Part shown: piece after piece, positions 1 to 8,723 of the stretch | Numbering within the stretch: position 1 is the stretch's first letter | Layout of the letters: each line of letters begins with the position of its first letter | Source of the DNA: Annona cherimola | Taxonomy: Eukaryota; Streptophyta; Magnoliopsida; Magnoliales; Annonaceae | NCBI GenBank assembly: GCA_030490835.1 | Contig: CM059971.1 | Location: forward strand, 43,820,012-43,884,011 | Direction: 5' to 3' | Length of the DNA: 64,000 nt | The notes under the pieces: generated by a model | What the model saw: only the letters and a program-made list of their open reading frames with translations | Database searches by the model: none | Told to the model about the DNA's origin: nothing | Translations under genes and position numbers: made by a program

Positions 1-2283
1 AAATTTTGGTATGATATAAAATATATCATTAGTATCACTCGAATAAAATAAAATATGATTTTTGGATGATATAAGTATGGTTTAAAATTAACGTGATCAA
101 GGCTGCTCCTAATTTCACAACACTGTCCAGCACAGTAAAAATGACAAAATAAATATATAATATTAATATTTCTTGATGAAATTTTTATGAGGGTTAATTA
201 ATGTAGTTACTGATGTATTATAGAAATTTAAGATTTAAATACCTTGATTTGATTATAAATTAAGATTTAAAGAAATCCGTACGCCTGATTTCAGCAAATG
301 TGGACAGTTTGAGAAATAATCAAAAAGAAATATGAAACCTAAGTGAAAATGATCGAAATTCATATATATGTTAGGTAAGAGTGTAATAAAGGATTAAGGA
401 TAGCAAGGATGATTAATAATTGATGATATTATATGTATATAGAATTAATGGATAAATAAGAAGATGGAACATAGTGAAAATAAGAAAAGAAGGGTTATTT
501 CGGAATTTAATCATAAGTTCCAGAAATTTTAAATGGAATTTATTTTCATTATAATGTGTAAACAAGGTTTACAAAAAAGGTACAAATTTATGATCACTAA
601 GTAAGTGATTAAATACCTAAGATGTGATTTTAGAAAATATAGATGAGGGTAAAATGTAATATATAGGACTGTTTGAGGGAAATTACTAGAATTATAACAA
701 GTTTAGACCCAAATTATAAGCCCTTACCCTTAAGCAAATATCTTGAGAGATTTTCTCAAATAATATGTCAATTATAAGAAATATATGCTAAGTATAAAAT
801 GCGAAAATCCAAGATGTTGGATTTAGCTAAGTGTTACAAATCCTAAGTAGGATTTGGAAAATTAACCCTTAAATAATGATGTCAAAATAAATGGAATGGT
901 TAGACCTTGAGACAAGTTCAACCAAATGAGGATAAAAGTGGTTGATATTAGCCAAATATGAAAATGTGGTTAGAAGATAATTATATTGAATTTATGGAAA
1001 AAGGAAGATAAACGGCTTATTTGAATTGGTGACATCAAATGACTTAGGAAGTTCATAAGCAATTGCCTTAAGAAATTGACTAAAGGAAAGAAAACAAGTG
1101 TTAAAGATGGAATCGATAAGTGAAAGATGGTAAACATAAGTGAATTGGAACAGGGTCATGACAATATTGAACTAAAGGTAGAAATGGGTCAAAGTTGATA
1201 TGAGACACACATGGGTTAGAAAACCTAAAGATAGATTCAGAGTTAATAGTAGAAATGTGCAAGCATGGGATATTATGTTTATATGAGAAAAAAATGGTCC
1301 TTTTCATTTGTATAGGAAAAGGAAAGAAAAAAGGTGGAAAGTACAAGTTGACTATCACAGGTAAGCAAGTTACATGCTTTCTAAAATATTTCTAAATGCT
1401 TGCAAATTGTTTGCTCACATGATTTATAAAATATATTTAAGGATGGTCATTCCTATAATGCTTTACATGAGATGATTGCTAACTACTTGTTAACTACTTT
1501 TATGAAAAGTTTATGATTTATAAATGTTATGTCAGCATGTGAATGTGAATGATCATGGTGCACGAGGATTAGGTTATGAGAGAGGTGTAATTGGACCGGT
1601 TGTCCTCCTCTAGCGTGACCGAGTCGCTAATATAGGCTGTGGCCGGTGGCGACCTCCCTGAAATGGGAGCAAGATCAAGTAGTGGACGCCTAGCTAGCGA
1701 TCCATTTGGAAAAATATCATGTATGCATTGAATGCATTTGCATTTTCATATTATGCACAAAAAGGAAATGGAAAATATTTACTTACAAAAGGAAAAGACT
1801 TGCTTACTGAGTATTAGTACTCATGTTTTATTTTCCAAAATTTAGTCAGGTAAATGGAGATGGCCCATGGAGAAGGACAGGTATAAAAAGAATGCCAAGA
1901 TGTTTGCATTCCTTTGCATGTGTGAAAAGAAGAAGATGAATTTATAGTATGATCAATGTTATGTTGAATGTTGATGAAAACAATTAAGTTGAGGTAGTAC
2001 AACCTATATGGAATATGTGAGAGAATGCAGAATTATATGTAAATGGTGTATATGATAATTTTTCTGTAAAGACAATCGTTATGACTCTGATAATGTAAAG
2101 ACAATAGTTAAGACTATGATATGGGAAATTCTTTTCAAGTTGGATGAATGAAAATGTTATCTGCATTGATGTTATATATATATAATTACCGTGTGATCAG
2201 GGCAACAATCCTGAGTCACGTTTACTAACCCTTTTCGACCCCGGAGTAAGGACTATGTGGAGCCTCGGGTTGGGGGTGCCACA
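1..2283 (+). mobile_element. TK-1: Tekay-type LTR, 3' part (left end outside window)
   Basis: The block ends in TGGGGGTGCCACA at 2283, the same terminus that closes the other Tekay-type LTRs here (52615, 54386; inverted at 20692, 27463, 41915, 48317, 55497). A GC-rich module at about 1583-1712 matches those LTRs, and CATGATCATGG/CATGTG-rich sequence precedes it. The rest is AT-rich with no credible gene; the small open frames are chance. Immediately to the right, sequence belongs to the 3' non-coding part of SIRE-1 rather than to a primer site, so this is the 3' LTR of an element lying to the left, or a solo LTR. The duplication cannot be checked because the left end is outside the window. 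Confidence 0.8.
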
Positions 2284-2460
2284 AAAACTCAGGTAATTAG
2301 AGCATAAAACAGAGCATAAAACACAAGTAATCAATCTTTTCATAAATAACTTTTTCATATATAATCAGAAAATGTTTTATACAAGTTTCAAAAGCAATAA
2401 AACCTATATACAAGCTACCCAACCCAAAATCCTAACAATCTAAACTCAAAACTCAATTAT

Positions 2461-2474
2461 TCTCCCCCTTTTTG
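2461..2474 (-). promoter_or_regulatory. Internal polypurine tract of SIRE-1
   Basis: On the minus strand AAAAAGGGGGAGAA follows the ORF3 stop directly. The same tract recurs at 8244-8257 and 18297-18310, while a second, LTR-adjacent tract (7815-7829, 17848-17862) has almost the same sequence. Polypurine tracts prime plus-strand DNA synthesis; multiple tracts are a known Sirevirus trait. Confidence 0.7.
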
Positions 2475-4102
2475 TCAATAGATCAAATAGGGGTTGACTC
2501 GCAGAGATTTGGTAAACTGGAACGCAGATATCGGATATGGAGTTTGGGTAGGTCGTATAGGCCGTACATGGGCTGATGAGTAAAAGGATGAGACGGGGGC
2601 CGGAGTTGGATCTCTGCGAACTGATCCGGTGTCAAATGGATCAAGTTCAGGAATAGGCTGATGTCTATGGCTCCCGGATGCCAAATGGTATCAGATCGTC
2701 CTTAGTTCCCGATCCATACGATCTTGTCGGGAATGCATGTCCATGATGGCAGCAAGGACTCCGGCTATCTGACTAGTCAGGTGATCCTCGATCTGTTCTA
2801 GATGTTCTCAGATTGCATTAACCGAGTTGTCCCATTATGGAGGTCTAGGTACGAGGTCTGGGATCTCTGAACCATGGGGCGAGCAAGATCCATGAGATGC
2901 AGGTGAAGCAGGTGCCTCGGGAGCGTCCTGAGATGGAGTGGGTTGCTCCTCTAGAGGTGATGGGGGTTGCTCCCCCTGATCCTGTGCATCCTCAGCTTCC
3001 TCTGGAGCCGCTCCGCCCATTCTTTCTTGAATTCTTTCTGCTCTAAACTGCTCCACATTGATTTTCATGCGTTGGAGCAGGGCTTTGTTGATGGCATTCG
3101 TCAGCTTCAGTACCTCGAATGGTTCACCATCGATGTCGACCTCAAAGTGTTCTAGGAATTTTGTAATCCAGGTCCCGTAGGGCAAAACCCCTTGCGGGTT
3201 GTCTTTTCTCGAGGCCAAGGCTTCTACGAATAGTCGCGGAAGGCTGACATTGACTTGATTATCGACTTTCCAGAGAATTTTTGCTTCCTACGGGTTCACC
3301 TGATTTCTTCCTCCGCCCTTGGGATAGATGCAGTGGGCGATTAGCAATCTTAGGACCCTTAGCCTCGAGGATAAGTCCATTTAATGCAAGAACTTGATCT
3401 CGGGATGATATCTGTTGCTCCTGGTGAGCTGATTATACATTTGGGAGATAGATAGATCTGCAGGCAGCCGTTCCTCATCATAAGGGACCTCCAAGATTCA
3501 TCCCACCTGTCTAATAGCCTGAGCTAGGCTTGGGACCCCTCGTGTTCACAAAAACATTTCTACTCCTTTTACAAATGTGCTGAAATATTGATCATCCCAA
3601 AGGTAGTAGAATATCCTAGTCAAATCAGGATAGACCCTGTCATCTGCTTTCAATAGTTTGGTCCGTCCTTGGAAGTCTAAAAGCTCCTCAACTCAAACTC
3701 ATAGTCGCTCAGAAACTTAAAGTCTATGATTTTTGGAATGAATACCTTTCGTTCATAGAATGACTTGTAGAATCGGGTATGCTGAAGTTCTGTCTTGAAA
3801 TATGTTGTTGGCATTTTCAAGACTTGAGCTTTAGCTGCAGGGGTTCCCGTTTGTCTAGCCCCAATTTTTGTGCTCTGTGATGTCTGAGGTTCCTCATCCC
3901 GAGCAGCGGTGGTTGACGGAGTCCCCGTTTGGAATCGAACCCGTCGGCCAGTGGAAGTCGACGGTTCGTCCTGAGGTCGTTTCGCGGGGGTCCACTGTCT
4001 TCTAGGTACATCTTCTTCTGTTTGGGAATTGGATTGTCTAGGGACAGGCCTTTGTGATGGCTTTGACACAACTAGCTTGGGTAATCAAGGTTTGGGTGCC
4101 AT
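2475..4102 (-). pseudogene. ORF3 of SIRE-1: extra protein after pol, broken copy
   Basis: This is a frame of about 540 codons lying after pol and before the 3' LTR, in the same orientation. It starts with MAPKP at 4102 and has TGA at codon 6. A basic, Ser/Thr/Pro-rich N-terminus is followed by a globular region starting at MPTTYF (about 3813) with FYERKVFIPKIIDFKFL, then PKGGGRN, LPYGTWITKFLEHF, a Pro/Glu/Gln-rich stretch and a short C-terminal segment ending LIY. Breaks: a frameshift near 3680, TAG at 3288-3290, another near 2830. The TAG is shared with the copy in SIRE-3. The pattern resembles the plant domain listed as 'putative plant transposon protein'; that is from memory. It occupies the place of the envelope-like frame of SIRE1, but I see no membrane segment. 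Function unknown. Confidence 0.75.
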
Positions 4103-4485
4103 TTGATGGATTTGATGGGTTTTTCAAATTGAACCTTGAGAGAGAAATGGATAAGTTTGGCTTGAGAGAAAAAAGGAGAGAAGCAGATAAAGAGTGGAGA
4201 GAGAAAAAAAAGCGACTATGAGGAAGACAGAGTCGGAATCGGCCAGAGAAACAGGGGTTGCGAGATAAAAAAACAGAGAGAGGGAGAGAGACTGACAGCA
4301 GGGTTTAGAACTGGAAAAGAGAGATGGGAGGTGGCCGGGGAGAGAAAGGAGATCGGAGAAGAAAGGAAGGCCGAAAGAAAATAGGCTGTCGCGGGAGAAA
4401 ATGAGAAAGAAGAGGGAAGAAAAAGGAAAAAGGAAAAAGAAGAGAAAGAAAGGAAGCCCGACGGTCGCGTGTGATGTCGGCTTGC
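4103..4485 (-). repeat. Purine-rich (plus strand) spacer before ORF3 of SIRE-1
   Basis: The plus strand is almost pure A/G (GAGAGA, AAAGGAAAAAG runs), so the element's sense strand is a long pyrimidine tract just upstream of the ORF3 start. Equivalent tracts lie at 14828-14970 and 19930-20165. Open frames read through it (Ser/Phe/Leu-rich or Lys/Glu/Arg-rich) are low-complexity artefacts. Confidence 0.75.
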
Positions 4486-4612
4486 CCTAGGTGAAGTCAA
4501 CTTCACCCCAGCGGAGTCGACTTCGCCATACCCAAGTCGACTTCACTAGTGAAGTCGACTTGGGGGCTCCGGAGTCGACTTGACCTATCGACTTGGACTT
4601 TTCTAAGTCCAT
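4486..4612 (-). repeat. AAGTCGACTT palindrome cluster in the pol-ORF3 spacer of SIRE-1
   Basis: Repeated GTCGAC cores lie inside longer inverted repeats. Positions 4531-4564 form a perfect 34-bp palindrome (CCCAAGTCGACTTCACT and its complement). The same motif family fills the LTRs. Equivalent but less perfect clusters lie at about 14975-15090 and 20170-20245. Confidence 0.9.
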
Positions 4613-4632
4613 TTTTCCCACCTAACTATTCC

Positions 4633-5119
4633 TTAATTTAGCTCGATCATCCCCATATCATTTCTAATTTTGTAAAAAGATTCTTTTGCTAAAGATTTGG
4701 TGAAAATATCTGCAATTTGATCCTCGATTTTCACATATTCCAAACAAACATCATGATTTTCAACATGTTTACGAGTAAAATGATATCTTACATCTATATG
4801 TTTGGTTCTAGAATGTAATACAGAATTTTTAGTCAAACAAATTGCACTTGTATTATCACATCTAATTGGAATATTATAATAATCAATATATAGTCTTTTA
4901 ATTGTTGTTTCATCCAAAGTAGTTGAGCACAACAACTCCCGGCGACTATATATTCGGCTTCAGCCGTAGATAGAACAACACTAGTTTGCTTCCTTGAATA
5001 CCATGAAACAAACATGTTTCCAAGGAATTGACATGTTCTACTAGTACTTTTTCTATCTACTTTGTATCTGGCAAAATCTGCATCTGAGTAGCCGATTAAA
5101 TCAAAAGTTGACCCCTTTT
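4633..5119 (-). pseudogene. RNase H end of SIRE-1 Pol
   Basis: The C-terminal part of copia RNase H can be read: SWYSRKQTSVVLSTAEAEY, GSCCAQLLWMKQQLKD, then after a frameshift near 4900 CDNTSAICLTKNSVLHSRTK, HIDVRYHFTRKHVENHDV and DQIADIFTKSLAKESFYKI. A stop codon follows GMIELN at about 4632. In a working element this domain degrades the RNA of the RNA-DNA hybrid. The left part of the domain ends at about 5119 in the deletion junction with the protease segment. Confidence 0.9.
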
Positions 5120-5578
5120 AATATTTGACATATTTATAGGTCCAAGCCTTGTATGTCATATCCATGGATAATTTTCTATGACTATTAGACATTTTCCCTC
5201 AAGTTCATCTAGGCAAACCAAATATACATTTTCATGTCTTTTGCCACTAAATACTATGTGTTCATCATCAAAAACATTGCACATAGAGGATTCAAATACA
5301 ACTTTATATCCTTTGTCACATAATTGACTAATACTCATAAGATTGTGTTTGAGTCCTTCAACAAATTGTACATCCTCAATACATGCATTTGAAATACCAT
5401 AAACATTTCCTTTACCTTTTATTTTACCTTTTTCATTATTTTCAAAAGCAACTGTTCCTTCGTTGCACAGGTTGATCTTATGAAATAGTCTTTTTTCTTC
5501 TGTCATGTGTCTTGAGCAGCCACTATCCATAAACCATATGTTATTGGCCTTAGCTCTGAGACAAACCTGCAAAATCAA
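5120..5578 (-). pseudogene. Protease and start of integrase segment, SIRE-1 Pol
   Basis: Residues read WFMDSGCSRHMTEEKRLFHK, where DSG is the aspartic protease active site, then GNVYGISNACIEDVQFVEGL and MSISQLCDKGYKVVFESSMC, typical of copia protease and the region before integrase. It stops after IENYPWI and continues only a few codons before the deletion at about 5119. The Gag-frame stop lies just upstream (5591-5593), and here the protease frame is the same as the Gag frame. Confidence 0.9.
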
Positions 5579-5590
5579 GTCAAGTAGAGC

Positions 5591-5999
5591 TCATCCTTTT
5601 GGTACCCTTTTTATGGGTTCATTTGGGTTAGTTATACATTGGAACCCACATTGATATTCTTTTGAAGTCATAAATCCAATGCTTTTGGGCATCCAAACCA
5701 ATTTTGCACCAAGATTTTGTAATTTTCTAAATTTGCACTGATAAACCTTGTGTCTCAACTTGTAGCCAAAATTACAAGCTCCCGGGAGTCTACGAATGGG
5801 AATCCATTTGGTAATTGGTTCCCCAGTTGGTTTTTTGGTCCAAACCACATGATTTATTCTAGGTTTAGCATAATTGGATTTAGCTTTGTTCCTTGGAGCA
5901 TTAGATTTCTCTTGCTCAAATGTGGTATACCCAAGTCCTTTCTTACAACTTTGGATAATCATTTTCTAATGCAGGAACGGAGGTAGATTGGGATGCCAT
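5591..5999 (-). pseudogene. Gag remnant of SIRE-1 (N-terminus fused to Gag-Pol linker)
   Basis: The start reads MASQSTSVPA at 5999, identical to the start of Gag in SIRE-2 and SIRE-3. After about ten codons it jumps to the linker region (SCKKGLGYTTFEQ ... WTKKPTGEPITKW), losing most of Gag including the main zinc knuckle. The junction near 5970 has the short shared sequence AATGC. A second zinc-knuckle-like motif follows (CNFGYKLRHKVYQC), in which the second Cys has become Gly. The frame ends at TGA 5591-5593. Confidence 0.85.
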
Positions 6000-6033
6000 A
6001 TCAAAAGATCTCTTTGGTAAAACTCAAAGACCT

Positions 6034-6045
6034 GCTCTGATACCA
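6034..6045 (-). other. Primer binding site of SIRE-1 (initiator tRNA-Met type)
   Basis: The minus strand reads TGGTATCAGAGC, the usual plant site complementary to the 3' end of initiator tRNA-Met, two bases from the LTR end at 6048. The same 12 bases occur at 33509-33520, 39239-39250, 41898-41909 and, on the plus strand, 54392-54403. Confidence 0.95.
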
Positions 6046-6310
6046 CTTATTGGTCCCGAGTTGATGGTAATTATCCAAGAGGGGAGGGGTGAATTGAGTA
6101 TTTAAAAATTTTAAACTTAAATTAGAAACTTTACCCCGATTTAATTTAATCCCCTTTAATGAAACAAATGGAAAGCAATAAGATAATGAAAGCGGAAATG
6201 AAAAATAATAGACAAGATTTATAGTGGTTCGGGCAACCTTCCCTACTCCACTCTTCCAAACTCACACTCCTTGTGACTTGAATTCCACTATGTATTCCGT
6301 GAATACAACT

Positions 6311-6408
6311 AGAGCCTCCGCTCTCTTCTAGATTCCAGCTCTAGGGGGTATATACAACCAGAGCCTCCACTCTCTTCTAGATTCTAGCTCTAGGGGGTGT
6401 ATACAACA
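6311..6408 (-). repeat. 49-bp tandem repeat in the SIRE LTR, two units
   Basis: The unit begins GAGCCTCC and includes CTCTTCTAGATTC and AGCTCTAGGGGG. Two units are present here, in the LTR at 33523 (about 33783-33880) and in that at 39253 (about 39513-39612); the LTR at 16117 has only one (about 16380-16428). It lies downstream of the TATA box on the minus strand. Confidence 0.85.
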
Positions 6409-6749
6409 AGCAGCACAAGTAGGTGATGAGTTCCACTCCAGTCACAACCCTACTTTATTATAACTTAGTTTGAAACACCAAACTCAAACCAAGCATCAAA
6501 AACTGAGTATCAAAATGAAATGAAAGAAATCTACACTTTACAGATTTGTGTAGCACGTTTCAGCTCGAGGAAGAATTCGTAGAAGTGACGAATTGTTCTG
6601 TGTTGAAGCAAACAACAACTTTGAAGCTTATTCTTCCTTTGAAAGTGTATAGATCACTCAAATATAGAAGATAGTGGATTGTAAGTCTTAGTAGCTCTTC
6701 TTTTCTCTTTTTCAGATCTATCTTGTATGTTTCCACGTTTGCTTGAGTG

Positions 6750-6761
6750 TCTATATATAGA
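6750..6761 (-). promoter_or_regulatory. TATA box of the SIRE LTR
   Basis: TCTATATATAGA lies at the downstream (minus-strand) edge of the palindrome array and recurs at the same place in the other LTRs: about 16768-16780, 34225-34236 and 39957-39968. Transcription of the element would start some 30 bases further on the minus strand. Confidence 0.7.
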
Positions 6762-6842
6762 GGAAGGAGAATTTTGAATGTCATGAAGTTAGTTGGCGCC
6801 TAATAAATGCGCCAACGTTCAAAAATTTGAACGTTATGACTC

Positions 6843-7110
6843 CAAGTTGCAGATGGAGTCGACTTCGGGTGCGACTTCGCCCAAGTCGCATACTGGAGTC
6901 GACTTCAGGTGCGACTTCGACTGTTCTCAGGCTGTTCAAGTTCTTCCTCGGGTCAAATTAGCCTTGGACTTGACCCAAGTCGCAGGTGGAGTCGACTTCG
7001 GGTGTGACTTTGGATTGCTCCAACTTCCAAGTCTGTCTTTTAGGTCGACTTGGTCTGGGACTTGACCCAAGTCGATGCTGGAGTCGACTTCGTTTGCGAC
7101 TTGACCTCCT
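6843..7110 (-). repeat. Palindrome array I of the SIRE LTR (TATA-proximal)
   Basis: Several nested inverted repeats are built from AAGTCGCA, AGTCGACT and TGCGACTT, with a spacing of roughly 35-45 bases. The array is just upstream of the TATA box on the minus strand. Equivalent arrays lie at about 16863-17045, 34318-34505, 40045-40275 and 41007-41140. Confidence 0.9.
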
Positions 7111-7371
7111 TATCTTGCCAAGTGAACTTAAAACTCTTTTGAAATGTCTTTGCTTGCTTAACTTCTTCAACATAAGTGTTGTTCCTTTGATTTGGATCAT
7201 TTGAAATTTGGAATATTCACTTTACATAAAAAATCCTTTAGCTTCATGTCTAGGAATCTTGAAAACTTGAGTCTTGGTATGCATGAACATGTCCAATTTA
7301 TAGTCTTTGATTTAAATGGATGAATTCATGCAACTTGCTTGCTTTTGAACTTGTTTTAATCTTCATTTGTT

Positions 7372-7680
7372 CCAAGTCGAGTGTTTGAGTCGATTTGGTC
7401 TTCAACTTGACTCAAGTCTAGCCTCAAGTCGACTTGGCATGCGACTTAACTTTTGAAATTCTGCCCTGTCAATCTGAAGTCGATGTTGGAGTCAACTTGG
7501 CCTGCGACTTTGCCCAAGTCGCATGTGGAGTTGACTTCATGTGCGACTTCGGCAACTCTTGGTCCCCAATTTCAACGCTGGACAAAAATTGATACTTGAA
7601 GTCTCTGCTGAAGTCGACTTGGTATCAACTTGGCCTAAGTCGATGCCTGAGTCGACTTGGGGATTGACTTGACCTGCCAT
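7372..7680 (-). repeat. Palindrome array II of the SIRE LTR (distal)
   Basis: A second cluster of the same motif family, separated from array I by about 260 bases of AT-rich sequence. Equivalents lie at about 17280-17700, 34740-35155, 40540-40785 and 41405-41705. Long plus-strand frames here repeat ESTSGATS- or GVDFxCDF-like words and are translations of the repeat. Confidence 0.9.
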
Positions 7681-7814
7681 GCTTTATATTTTTTATTTTT
7701 ATATCCCAATACACAAAATATATTAGTAGCTAAAACTCACTCAAATTGTGTTGTTAATCATCAAGACACATGCTTTGGATATTTTGCATTTGATTTTATC
7801 AATTGTTTCCAACA

Positions 7815-8435
7815 ATCTCCCCCTTTTTGATGATTGACAAAACCAATTTGAGTTTATACCTTTCAATATGTCATTTTATCCTGTTTTAGGATAATCATAA
7901 GTCATTTGCCTTTTGAACTTAGTGACATTGGCATATATATTTCATTTTCAACATTTGTATATCTTGTTTTCAATAGTCATAATCATTCAACCAATTATTT
8001 CAAAACATAACATTAGTGATCAAAGTAAAACTTAAGTAATCAGAGCATAAAACAGAGCATTTGTAGTCAGAGCATAACATAAGTGATAAGTATAAACTAT
8101 GCATAAGTAATCAGAACACAAATAATCTTTTTTATAAACAACCTTTTCATCAAAAGTTTCATACAAGTTTCAAAAGCAAATAAAACCTATATACACAAGC
8201 TATTTAACCCAAAATCCTAAAATCTAAACTCAAAACTCAACTATTCTCCCCCTTTTTGTCAATAGATTAAATAGGGGTCGACTCACAGAGATTTGGTAAA
8301 TTGAAACGCAGATATTGGGTATGGAGTCGATCGAACAGGTCTGATATGGGCCGAGGAGTAAAATGATGAAATAGGGGCCGGTGTTGGATCTCTGCGAAAT
8401 GATCCGGTATCAAATGGATCTAGTTCGGGGATAGG
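7815..8435 (-). mobile_element. SIRE-2: 3' end of internal region (polypurine tracts and ORF3 tail)
   Basis: From the LTR outward on the plus strand: the 3' polypurine tract at 7815-7829, about 410 bases of AT-rich non-coding sequence with GAGCATAA repeats, the internal polypurine tract at 8244-8257, and the tail of ORF3. At 8435/8436 the sequence changes to the truncated Athila LTR. Confidence 0.85.
8283..8435 (-). pseudogene. ORF3 tail of SIRE-2
   Basis: About 50 codons matching the end of ORF3 in the other copies remain: DPTPAPISSFYSSAHIRP, YPISAFQFTKSL, then TGA at 8283-8285, a few codons earlier than in SIRE-1 and SIRE-3. The rest of the frame was removed when the Athila element arrived; roughly 1.5 kb is missing compared with SIRE-3. 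Confidence 0.8.
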
Positions 8436-8723
8436 GTGGCGCCTAGGCACCAATTCCCTGCCTCTCGATGCCTCAGCTTGTGTTCAACTCGTCCGCTCTG
8501 CTGCCGTACGTCCTGTCTTTCCTACAAAAATGGAAAAACTAAATAAATAAACTAAAAATGCCTAAATAATGCTAAAATTATCTAAAAACTAATTAATGTT
8601 CATAAAATGCAAAATGGATGAAAATTAAGCTAAAAGAGTGCAAACTAAGCCTAATCTCTCAAACTAATACGCAAATTAAGTTTGAAATGGACCATGATAA
8701 CTCGTAAAAAATACGAGTTATCA
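8436..8723 (-). mobile_element. Athila 3' LTR stub
   Basis: The stub matches 14542-14827 of the complete LTR: GGCGCCTAGGCACC, CTCAGCTTG, CTGTCTTTCCTAC and the terminal hairpin GATAACTCGTA/TACGAGTTATC at 8697-8723. About 1.27 kb of the LTR is missing on the left. Confidence 0.85.

Larger units (their letters stand above)
2284..6047 (-). mobile_element. SIRE-1: internal region of a SIRE-type Ty1/copia element, heavily deleted
   Basis: Read on the minus strand from the primer site at 6045: Gag remnant, protease, RNase H end, a palindrome-rich spacer, ORF3 and an internal polypurine tract. Integrase and reverse transcriptase are missing: at about 5119 the RNase H segment runs straight into the protease/GAG-pre-integrase segment. 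Gag is cut from about codon 10 to the linker before protease. Its 5' LTR is split: left part within 6048-7814, right part at 40923-41853. The 3' LTR lies outside the window, beyond TK-1. SIRE assignment rests on the polymerase motifs, the extra frame after pol, the LTR palindromes and the doubled polypurine tract. Confidence 0.85.
6048..7814 (-). mobile_element. SIRE LTR, probably a hybrid of the SIRE-1 5' LTR and the SIRE-2 3' LTR
   Basis: The block has a primer site on its left (so it acts as 5' LTR of SIRE-1) and a polypurine tract on its right (so it is also the 3' LTR of SIRE-2). Its right end is TTTCCAACA; its left end is TATTGG where the other copies have TGTTGG. SIRE-2 interrupts the SIRE-1 LTR at 40923, inside the TATATA stretch, so the left part of that LTR should lie here. 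The simplest reading is that the left remnant and the SIRE-2 3' LTR recombined into one. It contains a 49-bp tandem repeat, a TATA box and two palindrome arrays. No gene is seen; short open frames are repeat translations. Confidence 0.85.

Noticed and set aside
6034..6045. tRNA gene fragments at TGGTATCAGAGC sites
   Set aside because: Only 12 bases match and each lies a few bases from a LTR end; they are primer sites.
6843..7680. Regularly spaced palindromes suggesting a CRISPR array
   Set aside because: Units are degenerate and nested, spacers are not unique, and they lie in LTRs of a plant retrotransposon.
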